A stretch of 64,000 nt of DNA from NCBI RefSeq assembly GCF_003008555.2, contig NZ_CP027665.1, positions 1,240,001 through 1,304,000 of the forward strand, in the 5' to 3' direction. Below are positions 33,720 through 40,678 of this stretch, piece by piece. Both the position numbers and the translations under genes were made by a program. Below the pieces are notes generated by a model. It was not told where the DNA came from, made no database searches, and worked only from the letters and a program-made list of their open reading frames with translations. Origin of the DNA: Pukyongiella litopenaei. GTDB taxonomy: Bacteria; Pseudomonadota; Alphaproteobacteria; Rhodobacterales; Rhodobacteraceae. Position 1 is the stretch's first letter; each line of letters opens with the position of its first letter.

Positions 33720-34153
33720 CAGTATCGGCTGCGCAGATAGGCGCCGAGATCAGACAGGTTGCGACCAGTCTGGAGGTTCTTGGTGGCCCGAATGTTGCTA
33801 TCGAGAAATGTACGTGTTTCCTCACGCGTCTCACAGTAGGCTTCGATGTAAAGCCGGTCTCCCGCTATGTGGATCATCTCGGGACGGATCGTCCGGTTGG
33901 TTATCTCGCCTTCCCGATCAGCATATTCAATCTCAAACCGAATGTCGTCGGTAACCGGGCGGTTCAGGGCTTCGTCCCAAGTTGCGTAATTGCCGTTCTG
34001 CGGCGGGTCGGCGGTTTCAGTCCATTTCTGCGCTTCGATCCAAGGTTGGTGATACCACGGCTCGGTTTGTGCATCGGTCTTTCTCCTTCTGAGGAGTACC
34101 CACAGCCGCCAAACGCAGAAAACGACGAACGCGAAAACAACGAAGTCAACCAA
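33719..34153 (-). CDS. Membrane-anchored WYL-like domain protein
   Basis: The 144-residue protein has an N-terminal transmembrane helix (LVDFVVFAFVVFCVWRLWVL) and a C-terminal WYL-like domain (IRFEIEYADREGEITNRTIR, HIAGDRLYIEAYCETREETRTF). The TTG start at 34153 was chosen because GGAGGGG lies 7 nt upstream. Reading further upstream has no start signal. WYL domains sense nucleotides or nucleic acids in defence regulators. A membrane-tethered phage version is uncommon. Confidence 0.65.
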   Translation of the reverse strand: MVDFVVFAFVVFCVWRLWVLLRRRKTDAQTEPWYHQPWIEAQKWTETADPPQNGNYATWDEALNRPVTDDIRFEIEYADREGEITNRTIRPEMIHIAGDRLYIEAYCETREETRTFLDSNIRATKNLQTGRNLSDLGAYLRSRY

Positions 34154-34331
34154 TTCAATTCCCCTCCGAATCTCTGCCGCCGGTTGAGGCGACCGGCGCA
34201 GCTTCGGAGGATTCCATCTGGCTGTCAAAGGTTTGACAGAACCCGAACCCGGGGCCGGAGAAGCCCCCAACACGGCAGAAAACCTATCATCGGAGCACGG
34301 ACATGGAACTACGAGCAGCAGGTGGCTCGTG

Positions 34332-34664
34332 ATGAAAGCCACCACCCTCCCCATTTTTGCCATCAATCCCGCGGCGCTGGGCGATGCCACGCTGGCTGAT
34401 CTGTACCGGTGCCGCGCCGCGCTGGATGGTCTGGCCGGAGCTGTTCAGGCTGAACCGCTGGCCAAGAACACCATGGAGGTGATTTGGGAGATCATCCGCC
34501 ACGCCCAATTGCGCCCGGCGCAATCGCCGCAAGACATCATCTGGAAATGGCTGATCCTCTTCGACGCAGGCTATCCCGTCGGTGACGAGGAAGTAGCCCA
34601 GATTTGCAGTGAAGCTCTGTTGTTTCTGGAGGCAAAACAACCAGAAATCGGAGGTAGGCCATGA
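34332..34664 (+). CDS. Phage protein of unknown function
   Basis: The 110-residue protein has a helical middle (LADLYRCRAALDGLAGAVQA, TMEVIWEIIRHAQ) and resembles no family I know. Its stop overlaps the replication gene start (ATGA), so it belongs to the rightward replication operon. The start is uncertain, since no clear ribosome-binding site precedes ATG 34332. Confidence 0.5.
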   Translation: MKATTLPIFAINPAALGDATLADLYRCRAALDGLAGAVQAEPLAKNTMEVIWEIIRHAQLRPAQSPQDIIWKWLILFDAGYPVGDEEVAQICSEALLFLEAKQPEIGGRP

Positions 34665-35287
34665 GCCACGCCGCGACCAATTGGGCAATCAAGCAGCGCG
34701 GCATTTCGCCTGCCTCCAAGCTGGTGCTCTGGCATCTGTGTGACCGGTTCCACCCGGATCATGGCTGTTTCCCGTCACAGGCAACCCTTGCCCATGACTG
34801 CGAGATGAGCCGCCGGAGCGTGAACGATCATCTGGATCGGCTTGAGAATGCCGGGCTGATCCGCCGGATCCGGCAGCTGGATGAACGGACAAAGCGCCAG
34901 AAATCGACTCGCTACATCTTGGCCTTTGAGGACGATTTTGAGCAAGATGATGACGGTCCGTGTGCAAAATCTGCACACGGATCAAAAGAAGAACAAAGCA
35001 GCGAGCCGCGTGCAAAATCTGCACACGGAGCCGTGTGCAAATCCACGTCAAAGCCGTGTGCAAATTCACGTAAAAGCCGTGTGCAAAATTTGCACACTAA
35101 CTCTGTAAAAGAACCAGTAATAGAACAGCGCGCGCGAGCCGAGACCATTCGCCAGCAACGCGCCAAGGCGATCCGCGAGGGGCAATCGTGGGTTGGCCGC
35201 CACATCTCGCCATCGGCGGCGCGGGAACTGGTCGACCTCCAGCTCGTCACCGCCGAACAGTGCCGGGCAGCGGGGGTGCAGCTATGA
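34661..35287 (+). CDS. Winged-helix replication initiator-like protein carrying iterons
   Basis: The 208-residue protein has an N-terminal winged helix (about 15-80): SPASKLVLWHLCDRFHPDHG, FPSQATLAHDCEMSRRSVND, LENAGLIRRIRQLDE. This is the arrangement of phage O-type or RepA-like initiators. The middle (about 100-150) repeats CAKSAHG-like units because the DNA there consists of iterons. A helical C-terminus (RAETIRQQRAKAIREGQSWV) may contact host replication proteins. No helicase or loader gene is seen nearby, so host DnaB recruitment is presumed. Confidence 0.75.
   Translation: MSHAATNWAIKQRGISPASKLVLWHLCDRFHPDHGCFPSQATLAHDCEMSRRSVNDHLDRLENAGLIRRIRQLDERTKRQKSTRYILAFEDDFEQDDDGPCAKSAHGSKEEQSSEPRAKSAHGAVCKSTSKPCANSRKSRVQNLHTNSVKEPVIEQRARAETIRQQRAKAIREGQSWVGRHISPSAARELVDLQLVTAEQCRAAGVQL
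34958..35097 (+). repeat. Iteron cluster, candidate phage replication origin
   Basis: Five copies of C-CGTGTGCAAA start at 34958, 35006, 35031, 35054 and 35077, with spacings 48, 25, 23 and 23 bp. The second has GCG in place of GTG. Copies 1, 2 and 5 are extended dyads (GTGTGCAAAATCTGCACAC type), while copies 3 and 4 are half-sites followed by CACG. They lie inside the initiator gene, as in lambda O. Confidence 0.8.
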
Positions 35288-35565
35288 CCTCGCCCCACGC
35301 CGATCCGGCCACGAACGGCGTTCGCTTTGGCAACGTCATCGTCACCGTCGACCTGGCAGCAGGCGATTGCGTGATCCGCGCCCAGCGCCCTGGTCCCGTC
35401 ATGCCGGTGTCGCGCAGCACCCGGCTCCACAGTCTCGAAGAAATCCAGGGGGCCTATCAGGTCCAGATCGGTCTGGCCGCAACCGATCCCGTGGCCGGCG
35501 ATATCGCCCGAGCCCTGAAATTCGCCGGCCAACAACTGAAAACACATCGGGAGGATCACCTATGA
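35284..35565 (+). CDS. Phage protein of unknown function
   Basis: The 93-residue protein VRFGNVIVTVDLAAGDCVIR ... SLEEIQGAYQVQIGLAATDP has no recognised family. ATGA overlaps with both neighbours place it in the replication operon. Confidence 0.6.
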   Translation: MTSPHADPATNGVRFGNVIVTVDLAAGDCVIRAQRPGPVMPVSRSTRLHSLEEIQGAYQVQIGLAATDPVAGDIARALKFAGQQLKTHREDHL

Positions 35566-35927
35566 ACAAGTTGCCTATCAGGGAAGCTAAGGGAATCGCC
35601 GAGCGGCACGGCTGGGATCAGGTGATCGTTGTCGCCCGAAAGGTGGGTGAGAACGGCTTTGAGCATGTTGTTACCTACGGTGTGGACGCGGCCCATTGCG
35701 AGGCTGCAGCCCGTGCAGGAATGGCGATCAAACACCATGTGATGAGGTGGCCCGCGTCGCTCTTCGATAGCGAACTTCGTGTTCTCAGCGTGGGCCGTGA
35801 TGCAGATAACCCGCGGTCAATTTCGGTTGTGCTTTCTGAAGAGGTCTCAGACGACGATCTGCGCATGATCCACGAGTTTCTGAAACCGCCGACCTTCTCA
35901 CCTGAGCGGGTTGCCGAAGGCGTTTAG
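35562..35927 (+). CDS. Phage protein of unknown function
   Basis: The 121-residue protein (REAKGIAERHGWDQVIVVAR, HVVTYGVDAAHCEAAARAGM, then a C-terminal acidic helix) has the alpha/beta look of several phage accessory proteins, but I cannot name it. GGGAGGATCACCT precedes ATG 35562, a good ribosome-binding site that fixes the start. Confidence 0.65.
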   Translation: MNKLPIREAKGIAERHGWDQVIVVARKVGENGFEHVVTYGVDAAHCEAAARAGMAIKHHVMRWPASLFDSELRVLSVGRDADNPRSISVVLSEEVSDDDLRMIHEFLKPPTFSPERVAEGV

Positions 35928-35940
35928 GGGAGCGCACTAG

Positions 35941-36495
35941 ATGAACATCGACTTCCAAAAGCTCCGCGTGGCCAATGTCGCGCGGCAGGTCGAATGGACC
36001 GGCAACGAACAGGCGGATATCGCCTTTCGCGCATTAGAGGTCGCCGACGAGGCCGGGGAAATCGCCGGGGCGGTGAAGAAGCTTCTTCGCGCCCAGCGCG
36101 GTATTTGCGGGTCGACCAAGAGCATCGAGGACGTGGCCGATGAGTTAGGTGACACAGTGATTGCCCTCGATCTGCTGGCGAATGAGTTTGGCGTTGATCT
36201 TCCGCCACCTGCATCGGCACACATCTTTGCAGGCAGCGAGCCGATCGAATTGGCGTTGGCGATCGATGCCGCCATCGGAAATCTAGTGCAGGGCGTTCTC
36301 GGATTTCTCGATCGGGTTGGTCGCATCCCCGATGACGACGAGGCTGGTGGCTACATCACCTCTCGGATGCAGACCGCCCTGCGCCTCCTCATTGGACTAT
36401 CCGAGGCGCTGGGCATCGATGCCGGCCGGGCGGTCGCAGTAAAATTCAACAAGACCTCAGCCAAGTATCGGCTGAGCACACGGATGGAGGTCTGA
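35941..36495 (+). CDS. MazG-like nucleotide pyrophosphohydrolase
   Basis: The 184-residue all-alpha protein has the two metal-binding motifs of the MazG family, EVADEAGEIAGAVKKLLRAQ and EDVADELGDTVIALDLLANE. It ends AVKFNKTSAKYRLSTRM, a family-like tail. The central insertion (about 95-150) is longer than in minimal MazG. It would hydrolyse NTPs or dNTPs, or degrade alarmones such as ppGpp, during infection. It is followed without a gap by the GapR-domain gene. Confidence 0.82.
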   Translation: MNIDFQKLRVANVARQVEWTGNEQADIAFRALEVADEAGEIAGAVKKLLRAQRGICGSTKSIEDVADELGDTVIALDLLANEFGVDLPPPASAHIFAGSEPIELALAIDAAIGNLVQGVLGFLDRVGRIPDDDEAGGYITSRMQTALRLLIGLSEALGIDAGRAVAVKFNKTSAKYRLSTRMEV

Positions 36496-37158
36496 ATGTT
36501 GGACGCCTCGGACGAACGCAACAAGCAACTCGAGGCTTGGGCCGCTTCCGGCTCAACGGGTGCGTCGGCCAAGTGCATCGCCGCGCATCTTGCGGGCTTT
36601 GGCAAGGTCGATGGCTCGTACCCCCTTGATGCGGGCGATTTCGGGCGCTGCGAACGGTTGCTCGAAATGGTGCCTTCGCTGCGAGCCGATTTCGCGGCCA
36701 TGGCAACTGTCAACGCCTATTGGTTCCAACTCGCTCACAAATGGGAGCAGATCAAGTCCGCGAGCGATCGAACGGCAGCGATCCGTGCCATTGTGCGACC
36801 GATCGAGGACGCCGACCCCGGGCACGTTCGGCTATCGGACACAGCTTCGGCGCGGTTTGTGGACCTGTCCAACGCCTCGCCGAGAATGAAGGAGACCGAA
36901 GCGGATCGGGAGGTTTCCGATAAGGCCTATCGCGTCGCCGCCGGGGAGCTGCGCAGCTTCATCGAACGGTTCGAACGGCTTGAGGCCGAGAAGAAGGACA
37001 TTGCAGACGCTCAGAAGGAGGTCATGGCCGAGGCTAAGGCGCGCGGGTACGACACCAGGGTGATGCGCAAGGTGATCGCGCTGCGCAAGCGGGATCGTGA
37101 CGACATCGCCGAGGAAGAGGCGGTCCTCGAGATGTACAAATCCGCGCTGGGCATGTGA
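36496..37158 (+). CDS. Phage protein with C-terminal GapR (DUF2312) domain
   Basis: The 220-residue protein has an N-terminal helical part (1-140, e.g. DFGRCERLLEMVPSLRADFA, NAYWFQLAHKWEQI) that I do not recognise. Residues about 145-220 match GapR/DUF2312: AAGELRSFIERFERLEAEKK, AEAKARGYDTRVMRKVIALR and DDIAEEEAVLEMYKSALGM. GapR is an alphaproteobacterial nucleoid protein that encircles overtwisted DNA and helps topoisomerases. Here the domain is fused to an extra N-terminal region. It could bind host or phage DNA during replication. Confidence 0.8.
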   Translation: MLDASDERNKQLEAWAASGSTGASAKCIAAHLAGFGKVDGSYPLDAGDFGRCERLLEMVPSLRADFAAMATVNAYWFQLAHKWEQIKSASDRTAAIRAIVRPIEDADPGHVRLSDTASARFVDLSNASPRMKETEADREVSDKAYRVAAGELRSFIERFERLEAEKKDIADAQKEVMAEAKARGYDTRVMRKVIALRKRDRDDIAEEEAVLEMYKSALGM

Positions 37159-37161
37159 CCA

Positions 37162-37551
37162 ATGGTCGGCACCGAAAGAATGACCGCTGCCGAACTCCGG
37201 GGGCGTCATGATCAGCCCAAGGGCCAGAAGTATGGCGCCCAGCGCGAGACGGTGGACGGCATCACGTTTGATTCCCGCAAGGAGGCCCGCCGCTATCAAC
37301 AACTGCGCTTGCTGCTGCGGGCGGGCGACATTGCCGATCTGCGGCGGCAGGTCGCGATTGAGCTCGAAGGGCGCGACGGGCCGGTGCTGACCCGGACCGG
37401 CCGGCGGATGAAGATCACCGTGGATTTTGCCTACACCGATCTGCGCACGGGATTGACCGTCTACGAGGACGCCAAGGGCTTGCCAACTCGCGACTACGAA
37501 GTGCGCCGCGCTGTCGCTGCCGCGCAGGGCGTGGAGGTGATCGAGGTATGA
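37162..37551 (+). CDS. DUF1064 family nuclease-like protein
   Basis: The 129-residue protein has the DUF1064 pattern: GITFDSRKEARRYQQLRLLL, DIADLRRQVAIELEG, KITVDFAYTDLRTGLTVYED and AKGLPTRDYEVRRAVAAAQG. The D...E-x-K arrangement is that of PD-(D/E)xK nucleases and suggests a Holliday-junction or recombination nuclease. It is coupled to the methyltransferase gene by ATGA. Confidence 0.82.
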   Translation: MVGTERMTAAELRGRHDQPKGQKYGAQRETVDGITFDSRKEARRYQQLRLLLRAGDIADLRRQVAIELEGRDGPVLTRTGRRMKITVDFAYTDLRTGLTVYEDAKGLPTRDYEVRRAVAAAQGVEVIEV

Positions 37552-38186
37552 CCGCTCTGGCCAACTTCCTCGACCTGCGCCCACATGGCGGGTTCGGCAT
37601 GATCATGGCCGACCCGCCTTGGCGCTTCGATCTGCGCTCGGAGGCAGGTGAGGAGAAGGCCCCGCAAGCGCATTATTCATGCGAGGACACCGCCGCGATC
37701 TGTGCCCTGCCAGTCGAAGCTATCGCGGCTACCGATTGCCTGCTGTGGCTGTGGGCGACGAACCCGATGCTGCCCGACGCCTTCCGCGTCATCGAGGCTT
37801 GGGGATTCGAGTACAAGACGGCCGGGACCTGGGTGAAGCGAACGACGCGGGGCAAGGACGCTTTTGGCACCGGCTATGTGCTGCGCAGTTCGAACGAACC
37901 GTTCCTGATCGCGACCCGCGGCGCCCCGAAGACGACGAAATCCACCAGATCGACGGTACCCACCTATGACGATGGGTTCCACGCGCTGGGCGATGGCCGC
38001 GACTGGCCTGCGGGGTCGATCACGATCGAGGCCAGGGCGCGCGAACACTCGCGCAAACCGGACGAAGCGTTCGAAGCCGCCGAGAACCTCATGCCAGAAG
38101 CCCGGCGTATCGAACTGTTCTCGCGGCAGACCCGACCCGGTTGGGCGACGTGGGGCAACGAGGCAACGAAGTTCAATGACGAATGA
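37548..38186 (+). CDS. MT-A70 family adenine methyltransferase
   Basis: The 212-residue protein has the catalytic motif DPPW at residues 22-25 (MIMADPPWRFDLR). Other MT-A70 features are HYSCEDTAAICALPVE, CLLWLWATNPMLPDAFRVIE, SSNEPFLIATRG and REHSRKPDEAFEAAENLMPE with SAM-binding RIELFSRQTRPGW at the end. It probably makes N6-methyladenine in DNA, protecting phage DNA from host restriction. It is common in alphaproteobacterial phages next to DUF1064. Confidence 0.9.
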   Translation: MTALANFLDLRPHGGFGMIMADPPWRFDLRSEAGEEKAPQAHYSCEDTAAICALPVEAIAATDCLLWLWATNPMLPDAFRVIEAWGFEYKTAGTWVKRTTRGKDAFGTGYVLRSSNEPFLIATRGAPKTTKSTRSTVPTYDDGFHALGDGRDWPAGSITIEARAREHSRKPDEAFEAAENLMPEARRIELFSRQTRPGWATWGNEATKFNDE

Positions 38187-38616
38187 GCTTGCCCCTGCCC
38201 TGCCCGAAAGCGTGGCCGAGATCGCCGAGGTCATCGGGCGAGAGCAGGCATTGCATCTGATCGGGTCTCTGCCGCAGTCGGGGTCGCGCGCCTGGCGGAT
38301 CTGCGTCTACATTCCGAAAAAGTTGCAGACCGTCGATCACCAGCTCGTGCGGATCCTTGGATACAACGACGCCCAAAAGATGGTTCGCGCCTTCTCCGGC
38401 ATGATCCTGCAACCGTCGAACTGCCGCTTCCTTGTCCGGGCAGCGCGCAATCGCCGGATCCGCGAAATGGCGGCGGACGGCCACTCAATCACTGAAATCG
38501 CGCATGGTGTCGCTCTGTCGGCCTATCGGGTGCGTGAAATCCTGTCGGGGGACCCGCCAGAGGCAGAGACCGAGAGATCGGCGCATCGTGCCCGCAAACG
38601 GAGGGCCAGACGTTGA
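38176..38616 (+). CDS. Mor-family transcription activator
   Basis: The 146-residue protein resembles Mu Mor/C. A helical N-terminal dimerisation part (ESVAEIAEVIGREQALHLIG) is followed by a strand-rich middle (RICVYIPKKLQTVDHQLVRI). The C-terminal helix-turn-helix is RRIREMAADGHSITEIAHGV SLSAYRVREIL-like. Mor/C switch on middle or late phage transcription. Its position directly before lysis and packaging genes fits a late-gene activator. It overlaps the MT-A70 gene by 11 nt. Dispersed repeat copy 2 lies near its 3' end. Confidence 0.8.
   Translation: MTNELAPALPESVAEIAEVIGREQALHLIGSLPQSGSRAWRICVYIPKKLQTVDHQLVRILGYNDAQKMVRAFSGMILQPSNCRFLVRAARNRRIREMAADGHSITEIAHGVALSAYRVREILSGDPPEAETERSAHRARKRRARR
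38547..38566 (+). repeat. CCGCCAGAGG dispersed repeat, copy 2
   Basis: GGGGGACCCGCCAGAGGCAG differs from the consensus at two positions. It lies in the Mor-like gene, 46 nt upstream of the endolysin start. Confidence 0.7.
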
Positions 38617-39365
38617 CTGCTGCGAACTATCCAGCTTGCCTCGATCACATCAGGAAATGGGAAGGCGGCTATGTCGATCATCCCAGGGATCCCGGCGGCG
38701 CCACCAACTATGGGATTACAATCGGCACCTTGCGGGCCTGGCGAAAAGGGCCGGTTTCCAAGGCTGACGTTCGCAATCTGACCCTGCACGAGGCTGGCGA
38801 AATCTATCGGGCAAACTACTGGCGGGTTTTGAAGGGCGACGAACTGCCCGCGGGGCTGGACCTGGTTGCCTTCGATGCCGGCGTGAACTCCGGCCCGCGG
38901 CGTGGCGCACAGTGGCTGCAGCGCGGGCTTGGCGTCAGCGCAGATGGCGTAATCGGCCGTCAGACCAAGGCCGCAGCCCGGGCGGCAAGACCCCGCGTCG
39001 TAGTGATCCAGCGCGCCTGCGCGGCGCGGATGGGCTTTCTGCGCGGCCTGGGAAACTGGTCGACATTTGGCCGCGGATGGTCTCGCCGGGTGGCCGACAC
39101 CGAAGCCACGGCGGTTGCCATGTGCGCACCTGACCGGCTCTCGACCGAAGCAAACAGCGCCGGCCGTGCAAGTCAGCAGCAGGGTGCAGCGGCGGCAGGA
39201 TCGGTCGCCGGTGGTGGCGGCATAAGTCTGGCCGACTTACCCGGCTGGGCCGTTGACGCTGCGGTTATCGCTGGAATCGCGGTCGCTGCGGTGCTGGTGG
39301 CGCGGGCGGTGCACAACGCGCGCCGCAAGGCAGCCTATGCTTCCAAAATCGCGAAAGGAGCGTGA
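38613..39365 (+). CDS. GH108 N-acetylmuramidase endolysin with C-terminal membrane anchor
   Basis: The 250-residue protein has the GH108 lysozyme start with catalytic Glu17 (IRKWEGGYVDHPRDPGGATNYGITIGTL). The peptidoglycan-binding-3-type segment is GLGVSADGVIGRQTKAAA. A Ser/Ala/Gly-rich linker and one C-terminal hydrophobic helix (AAVIAGIAVAAVLVARA) follow. It cleaves host peptidoglycan for lysis. The start is TTG 38613, overlapping the upstream stop as TTGA, with GGAGGG before it. A C-terminal anchor is unusual for an endolysin. Confidence 0.88.
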   Translation: MTAANYPACLDHIRKWEGGYVDHPRDPGGATNYGITIGTLRAWRKGPVSKADVRNLTLHEAGEIYRANYWRVLKGDELPAGLDLVAFDAGVNSGPRRGAQWLQRGLGVSADGVIGRQTKAAARAARPRVVVIQRACAARMGFLRGLGNWSTFGRGWSRRVADTEATAVAMCAPDRLSTEANSAGRASQQQGAAAAGSVAGGGGISLADLPGWAVDAAVIAGIAVAAVLVARAVHNARRKAAYASKIAKGA

Positions 39366-39366
39366 C

Positions 39367-39591
39367 ATGAGTAAGGTCTGGTGGAAATCCAAGACGCTGT
39401 GGTTCAATATCGTTTCTGCCGCGCTCGCGGTCTTGAACGAGTTGGCACCTGTGCTCGAACATCTGGCGCATGGTGGGTATGACGAGCAGACGGTGGCATC
39501 GGTCCGGGCAATCATCGCCCTGGCGCTGATCATCGGCAACTCGGTCCTGCGCCTTCTGACTACCGAGTCCGTGACACTCAGGAATCACTGA
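39367..39591 (+). CDS. Small membrane protein, probable holin component
   Basis: The 74-residue protein has a Trp/Lys-rich N-terminus (MSKVWWKSKTLWFNIVSAAL) and two hydrophobic helices. It is directly behind the endolysin with GAAAGGAG before its start. The WKSKT(L/V)W start is typical of small phage holin-like proteins. It overlaps the next start by 1 nt. Confidence 0.7.
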   Translation: MSKVWWKSKTLWFNIVSAALAVLNELAPVLEHLAHGGYDEQTVASVRAIIALALIIGNSVLRLLTTESVTLRNH

Positions 39592-40016
39592 TGTCAGGGG
39601 TAATTGCCTTTCTCATTCGGCTGGGGTTCGGCGGGATCGTCGACAAGGCTTTGATGCTTCTGGAACAAAAGGCAGAGCATGAGCGCGACGCCGAACGCCT
39701 GCGTACCCTCGCAACGGTCGAGATCGCCCGCGAGGCGGTGAAGGAAGCACAGACGCTCGCCGCGCTCAACAGGGCGAAATTCAGCTTTCCCGTGTTCTGG
39801 GCGTTCCTTGCCGTATCCCTCGCGCCCTCGCTGTTTTGGGCCGGGGCAGTGACGATCTACTCGGTGTTCTGGTGCGCCGACTGCGCCTTTGCGCAACCAT
39901 GGACGATCGCCGCCCTACCCCCGCAGCTGGCCGACCTGTTCAGCCGGCAGATGGAGTGGTTGTTCTATGTCGGTTCGGGCGTTGCGGCATGGCACGGCGT
40001 AAGGGCAATCCGATGA
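39591..40016 (+). CDS. Holin-type 3TMP membrane protein
   Basis: The 141-residue protein has an N-terminal amphipathic region, a charged coiled helix (LEQKAEHERDAERLRTLATV) and two or three C-terminal membrane segments (FPVFWAFLAVSLAPSLFWAG, LFYVGSGVAAWHGV). This layout is that of the 3TM phage holins found next to GH108 endolysins in alphaproteobacterial phages. Confidence 0.75.
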   Translation: MSGVIAFLIRLGFGGIVDKALMLLEQKAEHERDAERLRTLATVEIAREAVKEAQTLAALNRAKFSFPVFWAFLAVSLAPSLFWAGAVTIYSVFWCADCAFAQPWTIAALPPQLADLFSRQMEWLFYVGSGVAAWHGVRAIR

Positions 40017-40138
40017 GCCCGGCGGCGCGGGTCCTTCCGGCAGGGGTAACGCCAGTGGGTGCGCACGGTCGCAAAGAATCATTTGTGCGTGGGGCTCTGA
40101 TTTAGGGCCTACTACTATTACTTCGGGCGGGTTGGCGC
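40017..40138. other. Intergenic interval before the terminase genes, possible packaging site
   Basis: These 122 bp between the lysis and packaging modules contain a GTGGGTGCGCAC stretch and a related TGTGCGTGG copy. In lambda-like phages cos lies next to the small terminase gene. Nothing here proves it. Confidence 0.3.
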
Positions 40139-40678
40139 ATGGGCAACAAGGTCGGTCGAGGCACCCTGCTGAACAGGACCCAGACGGCGGCCCTGTTCGG
40201 GATCGCCGCCACCACGCTGGACGATTGGGTCCGGCGCGGGTGCCCGGTCGTTGAACGCGGTTCGCGCGGCAAACGCTGGACCTTCAATTCCGCCGATGTC
40301 CACGCCTGGCGCGAACATGACATCCGGTCGGAGACGGCGGGCGTACAGCTTGCGACAAGCGACGAGCTGAAGCGAAGGAAGCTGGCCGCCGAAACCGGGG
40401 CGGCCGAGCTCGCCTATGCGCAGGCCGCCGAGCTGGTGGCGCCGGTCGAGCAGATCGAGCGCGCGATGGCAAAGGCCTTCGGCGAGGTGCGGGCGAATCT
40501 GCGCAATGTGCTGCCATCGCGGGCCGCGCGCCGGCTGATCGGAGAGACAAGCGAAACCCGGCTGAAGGCCGTGCTGCTGGAGGAGGTGGACCACGCGCTA
40601 GAAGCACTCGCGGACACCGATCTGATCGCCGAAGCCGATCTCGACCTATCCGACGACGAGGACGGGGACGAGGATTGA
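40139..40678 (+). CDS. Terminase small subunit (Nu1-like)
   Basis: The 179-residue protein has an N-terminal winged helix-turn-helix of the Nu1/MerR type (RTQTAALFGIAATTLDDWVR, RGKRWTFNSADVHAWREHD). A helical middle and a very acidic C-terminus (DLDLSDDEDGDED) for binding the large subunit follow. It recognises the packaging site. The stop overlaps terL as TTGA. Confidence 0.88.
   Translation: MGNKVGRGTLLNRTQTAALFGIAATTLDDWVRRGCPVVERGSRGKRWTFNSADVHAWREHDIRSETAGVQLATSDELKRRKLAAETGAAELAYAQAAELVAPVEQIERAMAKAFGEVRANLRNVLPSRAARRLIGETSETRLKAVLLEEVDHALEALADTDLIAEADLDLSDDEDGDED

Noticed and set aside
33662-33800. Short ORF starting MARPLPANLNG after the HTH gene
   Set aside because: It runs through a terminator hairpin and then antisense to the WYL-like gene.
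34958-35097. Regularly spaced repeats resembling a short CRISPR array
   Set aside because: The spacing is only 23-25 bp including the repeat, no unique spacers of normal size exist, no cas gene is near, and the repeats lie inside a replication gene. Iterons explain them.
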